Below, in pieces: positions 32,901 to 41,324 of a stretch of 64,000 nucleotides of DNA. The stretch covers positions 1,364,001-1,428,000 of the forward strand of contig OZ241348.1 in assembly GCA_965199915.1 (NCBI GenBank), read 5' to 3'. The DNA is from VXYL01 sp965199915 (lineage in GTDB: Bacteria > Pseudomonadota > Gammaproteobacteria > Pseudomonadales > Azotimanducaceae). The notes under the pieces were generated by a model. That model did not search any database. It was not told the origin of the DNA and was given only the letters and a program-made list of their open reading frames with translations. Position numbers and translations under genes: made by a program. Numbering within the stretch: the first letter of the stretch is position 1; each line of letters starts with the position of its first letter.

Positions 32901-33791
32901 TTAGGGATCGCCTTTCGGGTAGTAGTGTTCGATGTAGTAGTCGGCGATTTCGCGCCCGGTGGCGAGCCAGACATCCGCATGGCCGACGATGTACGCCAGC
33001 GCCTCCTCGAAGGCGCGGATGCGGTGCGGATGCGCCACCTGGTAGGCATGCAGCGGCACGCACATCACGGTGCCGCCGCGCTCGCCCTCCCGGTAAAGCC
33101 GGTCGAACGCCTGTTTGATCATCGCGCCGTAGCGGCGCGGCTCGATCTTGTTGACGACGTAGGCGATGGTGTCGTTCAGCTCCAGCGAGTAGGGCACGGA
33201 GACGAACGGCTTGCCGGAGCGCACCCGCACCGGAGTTGGCTGGTCGTCGTGGAAGAGGTCGCAGGTGTAGACGCCGCCCGCCTCGCTGAACAGGTCCAGC
33301 GTGCGTTCGGTATGCGTCAGCGCCGGCGCCAGATAGCCGGCGCAAGGCTTGCCGGTGTGCTTGAGGATGGCGCGCATGGAGTCTTCGATCATGGTGCGCT
33401 CTTGCGCCTCGTCCATGCCGTAGACGTAGCGGGTGTTGTAAACGCCGTGGCTGAAGAACTCCCAGCCGCGCGTCTTGCACATCTCGATGATTTCCGGATG
33501 GTGCTCGCAAAGCGCCGCCGACAGGCTGACGGACCCGCGCACGCCGTATTTGTCCAACAGTTCCATCATGCGCACGTGGCCGACGCGATTGCCGTAGTCG
33601 CGCGTGGCGTAGGCTTGGACATCCGGCACTGGCCTTGGCCAAGCGCGGCGCTGCGGATTGACGGGCGGCTGCAATTCGTAGAACTCGATGTTCGGCGCCA
33701 CCCAGAACGCCAGCTTCGCGCCGCCCGGCCAGCGGATGGCGGGGCGTTCGTCCCACGCTCGGTAGTCGTAGAGGCGCAGATCTTCGCGCAT
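32901..33791 (-). CDS. Polysaccharide-deacetylase-fold amidohydrolase (PuuE/imidase-like), copy A
   Basis: A 296-residue relative of the next gene. RDYGNRVGHVRMMELLDKYG, SVSLSAALCEHHPEI, FFSHGVYNTRYVYGM, CAGYLAPALTHTERTLDL and VPLHAYQVAHPHRIRAF mark the NodB fold in the form seen in allantoinase PuuE and cyclic imide hydrolases. It is cytosolic, second gene of the cluster that starts with an isochorismatase-type amidase 12 bp upstream. Imidase plus half-amidase is a known way to degrade cyclic imides such as maleimides, which suggests the pathway; the reaction itself is not shown. Confidence 0.74.
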   Translation of the reverse strand: MREDLRLYDYRAWDERPAIRWPGGAKLAFWVAPNIEFYELQPPVNPQRRAWPRPVPDVQAYATRDYGNRVGHVRMMELLDKYGVRGSVSLSAALCEHHPEIIEMCKTRGWEFFSHGVYNTRYVYGMDEAQERTMIEDSMRAILKHTGKPCAGYLAPALTHTERTLDLFSEAGGVYTCDLFHDDQPTPVRVRSGKPFVSVPYSLELNDTIAYVVNKIEPRRYGAMIKQAFDRLYREGERGGTVMCVPLHAYQVAHPHRIRAFEEALAYIVGHADVWLATGREIADYYIEHYYPKGDP

Positions 33792-33803
33792 TGGCCGGTG
33801 GCG

Positions 33804-34508
33804 CTAGAAGCCCAAGTGCCGGGCCTGGCGGATGGGCGCGCAGCCCGGGTGGTCTTTGAACCACGCGGCCACAGCCTCGAACGGCTCCACGTCGGCGTAC
33901 TTCAGCATCATGTCGCACAGGTTCGCGAAGTGGGGGATCTCGTGCTTGTCGGCGACGCATTCCTCCGCGACGATCGTCCGGTAGCCATGCGACAGCGAGG
34001 CAACCGCCGAGGCGCGCACGCACCCCGACGTGCTGCCGCCGGTGAGCACCACGGTATCCACCTTGTGCCAAACCAACAGCGACGGGATCGGGCTGTCGTG
34101 GAACACGCTGGCCATGCGCTTGTTCACCACCGCATCGCGGCGACGGTCCACGTCCAAGCGCGGGTCCAATTCGGCGCGGGCACCGTGCTCCTTGATGTTC
34201 TGCAAGGAGTCCGCGGTGTTGGTTCGACTGCCCCAAACGCCGGCATCGTCGGCGTTGTCCATGTAGGCGACGTAGGTCCAGATCACCGGCATGTTCTTGC
34301 GCCGCGCCAGCGCCGCGAGAGCATTAATGTATTCGATCTGCCTAGGATGGGTCTCGTAGGCGGTGGGAAAGGCGTCCGTGTCCGTGTAGGCGCGTTGCAG
34401 GTCGATGTTGACCAAGGCCGCTTTCTCGCCAAAGCCGAACTTGGCGCGATTCGGGTTGGCTTTCACTTCGTCCCAATACTGTCGGGGCGTGAGATCGGAG
34501 CGTTGCAT
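33804..34508 (-). CDS. Isochorismatase-family cysteine hydrolase, second copy
   Basis: A 234-residue amidase of the isochorismatase-like superfamily. AALVNIDLQRAYTD supplies the catalytic Asp, VVNKRMASVFHDSP the Lys, and TGGSTSGCVRASAVASLSHGY the Cys. It is closer to N-carbamoylsarcosine amidase/maleamate amidohydrolase types than to nicotinamidases. The start is the ATG at 34508 (MQRSDLTPRQYWDEV); upstream in-frame codons are unlike the family. First gene of the minus-strand cluster with two imidase-like genes. Paralogous to 1002-1649 in function class but clearly diverged. Confidence 0.85.
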   Translation of the reverse strand: MQRSDLTPRQYWDEVKANPNRAKFGFGEKAALVNIDLQRAYTDTDAFPTAYETHPRQIEYINALAALARRKNMPVIWTYVAYMDNADDAGVWGSRTNTADSLQNIKEHGARAELDPRLDVDRRRDAVVNKRMASVFHDSPIPSLLVWHKVDTVVLTGGSTSGCVRASAVASLSHGYRTIVAEECVADKHEIPHFANLCDMMLKYADVEPFEAVAAWFKDHPGCAPIRQARHLGF

Positions 34509-34647
34509 CCACTGGCACGGGCGTTGACGCGAAACAAGCAGCAAACCACAACGGCATGTGGCCCGCAACTCGGCTCGGCGAGGGGCGCGAGGGGCTGGTC
34601 TGGACCGCGCCGACGGCCACTTCGCACAGACGTGGTTCCATGTCGCC

Positions 34648-36870
34648 CTACCGGCGCCGCGCTTCTCCCGTTGCGCTCTCTTCCGTTCCGGTGTCCACCT
34701 GCCCATCGCCATCCCTTTCGCCCCGCTCCGCTTGCTCGTTGCGGGCCGCGTGGGCGCGGGAGATGAGGAACTGGCGGATCAGTTCCGCCTCCTCGGTGGT
34801 GATCAGGTGGGCGAACGCATCCATCCCGCGTTCCAAGTAAAGCCCGCCACGCACGATGGCGAGAAACAGACGGTGCGTCTCCTCGGTCATCAAGCGCAGG
34901 TCGGCGTTCACGGTGCCCACCGGCCCCAAGCCGTGGCACCACACGCAATGCTCCGAGTACAACGCCCAGCCTTGGCGGATTTCCTGGCGGCTGGCGGTGA
35001 GCGGCGGTGGTTCGGGGATGTCCACGTTCGGCGCGACGGGTTCCGGCAGCGCGCCGGCGGCGCCGAGCTTGAACGCCAGCAGGCGCCCGTCGTTGTAGCG
35101 GTGGCCGCCGCCGCCCACCTGCACGGCGACGTATTGCTCGCCGTCGATGGCGTAGGTGATGGGCGAGCCGGCACCGCCGTACACCTGGTGTTCCCAAAGC
35201 AACGCGCCGTCCTCGGTGTCGTAGGCGGCGAACTGCCCGGCGCCGTCGCCTTGGAACACCACGCCCCCGGCGGTGGCCAGCACGCCGCCGTTGTAGGCGG
35301 TCGCCCGCTCCACCGCCCACACCACCTCGCCAGCCAAGGCGTCGAACGCCTTGAGATAGCCTTTGGACGGCGGCTGCGGCGGCGCCGCCGCCATCAGCTC
35401 CGCATAGCGCGGGCCCAGCTCCACGCCAAGGCTGATGCGGTCTTTGGCGATTTCGAACTTGCCGGTCTTCTGGAACTCCTCCGGCAGCGAGTACAGCAGC
35501 GAGATGTCCTGCACCGCGGTGTAGGCGATGCCGCGTTCGGGGTCCACGGACATCGGCTGCCAACTGTGACCGCCCGAGTTGCCGGGCAGAATCCACGCCG
35601 GCTTGTCCTCGTAGCGCACGGCGGGGTTCTCCACCGGGCGGCCGGTGGCCATGTCGATGTGCGTGGCCCAATTCAACGTCGCGTAGGGCGCGGCGCGCAA
35701 GAGCGCGCCATCGGCGCGGTCCAGCACATAGAAAAAGCCGTTCTTCGGCGCTTGGAACAACACCTTGCGCATCGCGCCGTCCACTTCCATGTCCAACAGG
35801 GCCATGTCTTGGGCGGCGTTGAAATCCCAGTTGTCAGCCGGCGTCGTCTGGTAGAACCACTTCATGCGGCCGTTGTCTGGATCGAGCGCGAGAATGCCGC
35901 CAAGGAAATGGTTGTCGCCGCCGCCGGGGGAACGGATGGCGCGCGGCCACGGGGCGCCGTTGCCGGTGCCGACGAGCAGTTGATCAAAGTCCGCGTCGTA
36001 GACGATGGCGTTCCACACCGTGCCGCCGCCGCCGAGTTTCCACCACTGCCCGCTCCACGTCTTCGCCGCCGCCTCGAGTTCCGGATGCTCGAACGGCTTG
36101 GACGGATCCCCGGGCACCGTGAAGAAGCGCCACGCCAACTCGCCGGTGTTCGCATCGTAGGCGGAGAGGTAGCCGCGCAGCCCGAACTCGGAGCTGCTCT
36201 GGCCGATGAACACCTTGTCCCGCACCACGCGCGGCGCGCCGGTCACGGTGTAGGGGTTGTGGGAAGGACGAAGGCTGGTGTCCACATCCCACAACTCTTC
36301 GCCGGTGGCTTGATCCACGGCGAACAGGCGGGCGTCGAAGGTGGCGAAGTAGAGCTTGCCTTTGTAGGCGGCCATGCCGCGGTTGATGGCGCCGCCGCAA
36401 CAGGCGTAGCGAATGGAGCGCTTGTCCGTGAGCGGGTCGAAACGCCACAGCTCCTCGCCGGTCTTGGCGTTCACGGCGTAGGCGACGCTCCAAGCGTCCG
36501 TGAAATACATCACGCCGTCGATCACCAGCGGCGTGGTCTGAGCGCGGTGGCGATTGCCGAGGTTCTTGAACCATGCGAGGCCGAGGCCCTGGACGGTGTC
36601 GCGGTTTATCTGCGTCAGCGACGGAAAACGGAGCTCGTCGTAGGTCTGTCCGTGGGCAAGCCAGCTGCCCGGCTCGGCGTCCGCCGCCGCCAGCACGCGC
36701 CGCTCGTCCACCCAGCCGACAAGCGGTCTGTTTCCCTGCCAGCCGGGGTCGGCGCAAGCGACGAGACAAGCCGCCAACACCAACGCCCCAACCCGCGCCG
36801 CGCTCCAAGCACCCCGGCCGCGCGCCGGAAGCCGCCCCGTCCTCTCGTACCCTAGCCGCACGTCGCGCAT
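34648..36870 (-). CDS. PQQ-dependent alcohol dehydrogenase with C-terminal cytochrome c (quinohaemoprotein)
   Basis: A 740-residue periplasmic enzyme. The N terminus has a lipoprotein-type signal (VGALVLAACLVACADPG). Eight-bladed propeller repeats carry W-docking motifs (TGEELWRFDP, TGELAWRFFT, DGALLWEHQ). YACCGGAINRG holds the adjacent cysteine pair that caps PQQ. The C-terminal domain has the haem motif CVWCH. It oxidises alcohols or aldols and passes electrons to the haem c and then to the respiratory chain. The ATG at 36870 follows AACGGGGG; an upstream start at 36894 is possible. It stands alone on the minus strand, about 140 bp before the amidase cluster and 50 bp after the purine-salvage genes. 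Confidence 0.9.
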   Translation of the reverse strand: MRDVRLGYERTGRLPARGRGAWSAARVGALVLAACLVACADPGWQGNRPLVGWVDERRVLAAADAEPGSWLAHGQTYDELRFPSLTQINRDTVQGLGLAWFKNLGNRHRAQTTPLVIDGVMYFTDAWSVAYAVNAKTGEELWRFDPLTDKRSIRYACCGGAINRGMAAYKGKLYFATFDARLFAVDQATGEELWDVDTSLRPSHNPYTVTGAPRVVRDKVFIGQSSSEFGLRGYLSAYDANTGELAWRFFTVPGDPSKPFEHPELEAAAKTWSGQWWKLGGGGTVWNAIVYDADFDQLLVGTGNGAPWPRAIRSPGGGDNHFLGGILALDPDNGRMKWFYQTTPADNWDFNAAQDMALLDMEVDGAMRKVLFQAPKNGFFYVLDRADGALLRAAPYATLNWATHIDMATGRPVENPAVRYEDKPAWILPGNSGGHSWQPMSVDPERGIAYTAVQDISLLYSLPEEFQKTGKFEIAKDRISLGVELGPRYAELMAAAPPQPPSKGYLKAFDALAGEVVWAVERATAYNGGVLATAGGVVFQGDGAGQFAAYDTEDGALLWEHQVYGGAGSPITYAIDGEQYVAVQVGGGGHRYNDGRLLAFKLGAAGALPEPVAPNVDIPEPPPLTASRQEIRQGWALYSEHCVWCHGLGPVGTVNADLRLMTEETHRLFLAIVRGGLYLERGMDAFAHLITTEEAELIRQFLISRAHAARNEQAERGERDGDGQVDTGTEESATGEARRR

Positions 36871-36918
36871 CCCCCGTTTGCCACCACAGCGCATTGAACA
36901 AGACCCTCTCGCCTGCGG

Positions 36919-37668
36919 TCAAGCGGAAACGCGGCGCTGCCACGCCGCGATACTCGCCCTGAGCAGTCGCTCCAGCCGCGGCCGCGCAATGGTGACGACA
37001 GCGTGGACAGCGGCGGCCGTCGGGCCCGGCGGCCCTCTTCCGGCGGCGGGGTTCACCACCAGGCACACGCCGGCGAGAGGCAGGTTCATCTCCCGCGCCA
37101 ACGCCGTCTCCGGCATCGCCGTCATGCCGACCATGGCGCAGCCGTCGCGCGCCATGCGCTCTATCTCGGCGGCGGTTTCCAAGCGGGGCCCTTGCGTGCA
37201 TCCGTACACCCCGCCAGCGCGCACCGGCACGTCCGCTGCGGTCGCGGCGCGGAGCACATCATCCCGCATCAAGGCGTCGAAAGGGTCGCAAAAGTCCACA
37301 TGCAGGGGACTCGCACCGGTCGCAACGGTGTGGGCGCGGCCCCAGGTGTAGTCGATGAGTTGGTCCGGCACCACGAAGTCGCCCTCTTCGAGTTCCGCCG
37401 CGATGCCACCCACCGCGTAGATGGCCAGCACCGCGCCGGCGCCCCGCTCGCGCAGCAGCCAAAGGTTGGCCCGGTAGTTCACCTCGTGGGGAAGGAATCG
37501 CGGCCCGCCCTCGTCGCCGTGGCGGTTGAGGAACAACGCGCCCGGCCAATGCGCGAACTTCCGCACCGGTGCCGACGCCGCGCCGTAGGGCGTTTTCGTG
37601 TCCCCGAGCGCGTGCGACTCGCCCTCCAAGCCGCCAAAGCCAGTGCCGCCGATCAGGCCGATCTTCAC
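36919..37668 (-). CDS. S-methyl-5'-thioinosine phosphorylase/purine nucleoside phosphorylase (MTAP family)
   Basis: A 249-residue MTAP/PNP-family enzyme. IGLIGGTGFGGLEG binds phosphate, FLNRHGDEGGPRFLPHEVNYRAN is the family His region, and CTQGPRLETAAEI with MVGMTAMPE forms the nucleoside site. It phosphorolyses a methylthio-purine nucleoside to base plus methylthioribose 1-phosphate. The GTG start (37668) overlaps the hpt stop by 4 bp (GTGA). Adjacency to a hypoxanthine phosphoribosyltransferase means the released hypoxanthine is reclaimed at once, which favours the thioinosine-specific form. Confidence 0.88.
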   Translation of the reverse strand: MKIGLIGGTGFGGLEGESHALGDTKTPYGAASAPVRKFAHWPGALFLNRHGDEGGPRFLPHEVNYRANLWLLRERGAGAVLAIYAVGGIAAELEEGDFVVPDQLIDYTWGRAHTVATGASPLHVDFCDPFDALMRDDVLRAATAADVPVRAGGVYGCTQGPRLETAAEIERMARDGCAMVGMTAMPETALAREMNLPLAGVCLVVNPAAGRGPPGPTAAAVHAVVTIARPRLERLLRASIAAWQRRVSA

Positions 37669-38273
37669 TCCGACGCCTCGGACACGCGTTCGCCGGACGG
37701 TTTCGCGACGTTTGCGGATGGCGCCTTCCCGTCCTCCGCTTGCATCTTCCCCAAGCTGTAGATGCCGGAGAGCTGCCGGTACGCGCCATCGCAGTCCATG
37801 CCGCGACCCACCAGAAACTCGTCCGACGCCACGAGCACCTCGTAATCCGCCTGCGTGGTTGCGTTTGGCACGTTCTTGCGCACCAACACGACGGTGACGA
37901 CTTCCGCCGCGCCCTGCACCGCCACGGCGTCCTGCGCGGCGCGCAAGGTGAGGCCTTCGTCCAGCACGTCGTCCACCAACAACACCGTTCGCCCGGCCAA
38001 CGAGCGGTCCAAGTCGCGCACCACGCGCACCGCGCCGCCGCGCACGCCTTGGTAGCGGGTCAGGTGCATGTAGTCCAGTTCCAAGTCGAAATAGAACCGG
38101 CGCAACAGATCCGCCGTGAAAGGCAGGCCGCCGTTCATCAGGCACACCACCACCGGCCGCGCGTCCCAAAGGCGCACGGCCAGTTGCGCCGCGACGCGGT
38201 CCACCGCGGCGTCCACTTCGGCCGCCGAGAACACGCAACGGGCGCCGGCGGGCAGGCGCGCGTCCAAACTCAC
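37665..38273 (-). CDS. hpt: Hypoxanthine-guanine phosphoribosyltransferase
   Basis: A 202-residue type I phosphoribosyltransferase. VLLVDDVLDEGLTLRAA is the PRPP-binding loop with its two acidic residues; LMNGGLPFTADLLRR is the first PRPP-contact region. It converts hypoxanthine or guanine to IMP or GMP. The GTG start at 38273 overlaps the MscS gene stop by 4 bp (GTGA), and its own stop overlaps the phosphorylase gene, so three genes are translationally coupled. The last 25 residues are a low-complexity polar tail beyond the usual length. Confidence 0.85.
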   Translation of the reverse strand: MSLDARLPAGARCVFSAAEVDAAVDRVAAQLAVRLWDARPVVVCLMNGGLPFTADLLRRFYFDLELDYMHLTRYQGVRGGAVRVVRDLDRSLAGRTVLLVDDVLDEGLTLRAAQDAVAVQGAAEVVTVVLVRKNVPNATTQADYEVLVASDEFLVGRGMDCDGAYRQLSGIYSLGKMQAEDGKAPSANVAKPSGERVSEASE

Positions 38274-39382
38274 CCGTTCCCCGCCCGCGCCAACGCGGCT
38301 GGCAACTCCCCAGCCGTGGGCACCGCCTGCAAATGCACCGTCTGAGTGGGAAACGCAAGCGCCGCGCCGTGGCGCTCGATGATCCCGGCGATGTGGAGGA
38401 GAACGTCCTCCTTGACCTTGTGGAACTCGGTCCACTCGGTCGTCCTGGTGAAGGTGTAGATCATGATCTCCAGCGACGACGGGCCGAAGGAAAGCAGGTT
38501 GACCATCAAGATGCGCTCGCCGTCGATGGCCTCGTGCCCGCGCAACATCGCCCGCGTCTCCTCCAAGATGGCCGGCAACACGGACACGTCGCCGTAGCGC
38601 ACGCCGATCACCTCGTGAATGCGCCAGTTGGACATGCGCGAAGGATTCTCCACCGTCAGCGAAGCGAACACGGAGTTGGGAACGTAGAGCGGGCGTTGAT
38701 CGAACGTGCGGATGCGCGTGACGCGCCAGCCAATTTCCTCCACCGTGCCTTCCACCTCGCGATCCGGCGAGCGGATCCAATCGCCCACGGCGAACGGACG
38801 ATCCAGAAAGATCATCAACGCGCCGAAGAAGTTGGCCAGCAGATCGCGCGCCGCGAAGCCGATCGCCAAACCGCCCAAACCGCCGAACGCCAGCACCCCG
38901 GCGATGGAAACGCCAACCGACTGCAAGCACATCAAGAGCGCCGTGACGATCACCGAAGCGCGCAGCAGTTTGCCAACCACCGCCGCGGTGGTGCGGTCCA
39001 CCGGCGTCTTCCGGTAGCGCGCGTCCACAAAGCGGGCCTCCACGAACGTCACGAAGCGCACCGCGAACCAAGCGAGCAACACGATGGCCGCAAGGTCGCG
39101 CGCGGCACCCAAGTGCTCGAACAACTCGGCGTTGGCGCCCTGCCCGGCGAGTTGCGCGGCGAACAAGACGCCGAAGATCCAGATGCCCCAGCCAATCGGC
39201 TTGCGCGCTGCCGCCAACACGGCATCGTCGTAGACGTTGCTGGTGCGCGCCAGTTGCCGCGCCAAGCGGTCGAACGCCACTTTGGCCGCGTAGCGCAAGG
39301 TCAACGCCGCCAACACGACCAAGAAGACCTGCCCGTAGCGCGTCCAACCTTCGCGCCCGAGTGTGTCGAGAATTGCCTCCAT
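38270..39382 (-). CDS. MscS-family mechanosensitive channel
   Basis: A 370-residue inner-membrane protein with four to five hydrophobic segments, then the MscS pore helix (GVSIAGVLAFGGLGGLAIGF, then AARDLLANFFG) and the beta domain (RPFAVGDWI, then GTVEEIGWRVTRIRTFDQR, then VPNSVF), and a C-terminal alpha/beta part (MIYTFTRTTEWTEFHKVKED). It opens under membrane tension to release osmolytes during hypo-osmotic shock. It is the first gene of the coupled set with hpt and the phosphorylase. Confidence 0.92.
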   Translation of the reverse strand: MEAILDTLGREGWTRYGQVFLVVLAALTLRYAAKVAFDRLARQLARTSNVYDDAVLAAARKPIGWGIWIFGVLFAAQLAGQGANAELFEHLGAARDLAAIVLLAWFAVRFVTFVEARFVDARYRKTPVDRTTAAVVGKLLRASVIVTALLMCLQSVGVSIAGVLAFGGLGGLAIGFAARDLLANFFGALMIFLDRPFAVGDWIRSPDREVEGTVEEIGWRVTRIRTFDQRPLYVPNSVFASLTVENPSRMSNWRIHEVIGVRYGDVSVLPAILEETRAMLRGHEAIDGERILMVNLLSFGPSSLEIMIYTFTRTTEWTEFHKVKEDVLLHIAGIIERHGAALAFPTQTVHLQAVPTAGELPAALARAGNG

Positions 39383-39650
39383 CGCCGCTGCGCGCGCCGT
39401 CCGCGTTCCCGTGCGTAGCCCCGACGCGGCATGATACGGCGTTCGCGCCGGTGGGGCGAACCAACGCGCCGGCCAGTCGTCCACGCACACGGCTCGCACA
39501 CGGCGAGAACCGCTTGAACGCTGCCAGCAAGGGGCCTTAGACTGCGGTTTGTTCGCACAAGGCTTGGTGTTGGGGTGTTGGCGCTCTAGCGTAGCTGCCG
39601 CGCACCAGCGTAATGGAACTGGAGGAGGCAGCTCCTCTTTGGGGAAGACC

Positions 39651-40220
39651 GTGTCGGAAACAATCGCAATCGTCGTCGTTGTAGCCTGCGCAATAGTGCC
39701 AGCCATTGTCCTGTGGTGTCGGCATTGGGACAGCTTGAACGTCAACGTCCGAGGCGGCTTGAACGACGACGACACGGCCGCGACGATGTTCACCGACATT
39801 CTGGCCAAAGCGAAGGAGACGCTGGTCATCCACGACGACGGGAACAAGGTGGAGGGGACGATATACGACAATCCCGACGTGATCGACGCCGTTCGACGCC
39901 AGCTCGCCGGCAACCAGGCGCTCCGTGTCCGGTGCCTGTTCAACGACCGGGAAGACCTTGATTTGGTGCGGCAGATGCGGTCGGAGTATCCGGACCGCTT
40001 TGAGGTCTGGTATCGTCGCGGCCCTCGGCCGCTTGGCGACATCCACTACAAAATTGCCGATGATGGGACAATTGGCCACCTCTCATCGCACGGACACGGG
40101 CAGCTAGAACGGAGATTCAAACTCTTGGACTGCTCGGACGCCAAACCGCGGACGAGAAATAGGGCCTTCGGAAAGTACCTCCATCAATTCAAGAGTGATA
40201 TTGCGGCAGCGACGGGGTGA
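39651..40220 (+). CDS. Membrane-anchored phospholipase-D-like protein
   Basis: A 189-residue protein starting at GTG 39651 after GGGGAAG. An N-terminal helix (IAIVVVVACAIVPAIVLWC) anchors it. The soluble part has an HxK-type motif (DIHYKIADDGTIGHLSSHGHG) like the C-terminal half of a PLD/nuclease active site, preceded by VRCLFNDREDLDLVRQM. Only one such motif is present, so it would need to dimerise, as Nuc-type enzymes do. The stop overlaps the next membrane gene by 4 bp, making a two-gene module next to lexA. Substrate (phospholipid or nucleic acid) unknown. Confidence 0.55.
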   Translation: MSETIAIVVVVACAIVPAIVLWCRHWDSLNVNVRGGLNDDDTAATMFTDILAKAKETLVIHDDGNKVEGTIYDNPDVIDAVRRQLAGNQALRVRCLFNDREDLDLVRQMRSEYPDRFEVWYRRGPRPLGDIHYKIADDGTIGHLSSHGHGQLERRFKLLDCSDAKPRTRNRAFGKYLHQFKSDIAAATG

Positions 40221-40558
40221 GCGAGTGCTTTCCACCGGTGCCGCTCTACATCGTCGCGGGGATCATCGTGGCGATGTTCACGGCGACAACCTCCAAGATC
40301 AAGGACGTGTCTGGCGAACATGACAAGCGCGATTCCGCGTTCGCGGCATTCTTGCTGATCGTGTTGGCGGTCCCTTTCACGCAATTGTTGTCCATGCTCG
40401 TGACCACAGTGTATTCCGGCCGGTGCGGCACTGTTTCTCTAAACGCCGACGCACGGTGGTTGCTTATCTTTCATGCCGCGACAGTGTTCTTTCTGCCGTC
40501 CGGCGCCGTTTACTGGTTCTGGAACGTCAGCAACATGAGGCGCCGGCTGCTCCTCTAG
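40217..40558 (+). CDS. Small membrane protein partnering the PLD-like gene
   Basis: A 113-residue protein with three hydrophobic segments (LYIVAGIIVAMFTATT, FAAFLLIVLAVPFTQLLSM, LIFHAATVFFLPSGAVYWF). Starts at GTG 40217, which overlaps the stop of the PLD-like gene (GTGA), so the two are translated together. No family recognised. It might regulate or hold the PLD-like protein in the membrane. Confidence 0.55.
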   Translation: MSECFPPVPLYIVAGIIVAMFTATTSKIKDVSGEHDKRDSAFAAFLLIVLAVPFTQLLSMLVTTVYSGRCGTVSLNADARWLLIFHAATVFFLPSGAVYWFWNVSNMRRRLLL

Positions 40559-40629
40559 GCGCACCGCGCACGCCCTTCGGTTTGCTCCACCAACCCTACC
40601 TGCCCTCGCCCGGCGGCGGTTCGTGGGTC

Positions 40630-40657
40630 TTTACAACCGCGCCATGCTGGATATAAT
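40630..40657 (+). promoter_or_regulatory. Sigma70 promoter for lexA
   Basis: TTTACA (40630-40635), a 16-bp spacer, TATAAT (40652-40657), ending 34 bp before the lexA ATG. A near-consensus pair. I do not see a canonical gammaproteobacterial SOS box (CTG-N10-CAG) over it; the closest is CTG-N10-CGC at 40647. Confidence 0.65.
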
Positions 40658-40691
40658 CGCGCTTTCTTGGACGAAAACACAGGAGAGAAGC

Positions 40692-41288
40692 ATGGAGACG
40701 CTCACCGCTCGCCAAACCGAGGTGCTGTCGCTGGTGAAGTCCCACATCGCGGAGTTCGGCTACCCGCCCACCCGCGCCGACATCGCCGCCGAGCTCGGCT
40801 TCAAGTCCGCCAACGCGGCCGAGGAGCACTTGAAGGCGTTGCACCGCAAGGGGCACATCGAGATGGTGCCGGGCACGTCGCGCGGCATCCGCCTGGTGCG
40901 AGACGGCCTGCCCGTGGTGGGGCGGGTGGCGGCCGGCAACCCCATTCTCGCCGCCGAGCACATCGAGGAGAACTGCGATGTGGCGCCGCACATGTTCCGC
41001 CCGGCGGCGGACTTCCTGCTGCGCGTGTTCGGCGACAGCATGACGGGTATCGGCATCTTCGACGGCGATCTGCTGGCCGTCCACAAAACGCCGGTGGCGC
41101 GCACGGGGGACGTCGTTGTGGCGCGCATCGAGGACGACGTGACGGTCAAGCGTTTGCGCCGCACATCCCGCCGGTATCTGCGGCTGGAAGCGGAAAACCC
41201 GGACTACCCGCCCATCGAAGTGGACCTGCGCACTCAGCAATTCGCCATCGAAGGGTTGAGCGTCGGCGTGATCCGGCGCGGGGTGTAG
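40692..41288 (+). CDS. lexA: LexA repressor
   Basis: A 198-residue SOS repressor. The winged HTH (ARQTEVLSLVKSHIAEFGYP, then TRADIAAELGFKSANAAEEHL) is followed by the self-cleavage site A81-G82 (RVAAGNP), the nucleophile S116 (FGDSMTGIGIFDGD) and the Lys base K153 (VTVKRL). RecA-nucleoprotein triggers its autocleavage, releasing DNA-repair genes. The ATG at 40692 follows AGGAGAG. Length and residues are standard. Nearby MTIP and hpt genes match a gene order I associate with Pseudomonas-type gammaproteobacteria. Whether it represses itself here is unclear, as no clear SOS box is seen. Confidence 0.97.
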   Translation: METLTARQTEVLSLVKSHIAEFGYPPTRADIAAELGFKSANAAEEHLKALHRKGHIEMVPGTSRGIRLVRDGLPVVGRVAAGNPILAAEHIEENCDVAPHMFRPAADFLLRVFGDSMTGIGIFDGDLLAVHKTPVARTGDVVVARIEDDVTVKRLRRTSRRYLRLEAENPDYPPIEVDLRTQQFAIEGLSVGVIRRGV

Positions 41289-41324
41289 CGTGGTGCGGGG
41301 TAGCTTGTGAGAAGGACCTGCTAG

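Noticed and set aside
40640..40665. LexA-binding site over the lexA promoter
   Set aside because: Only CTG-N10-CGC is present; the CAG half is missing.
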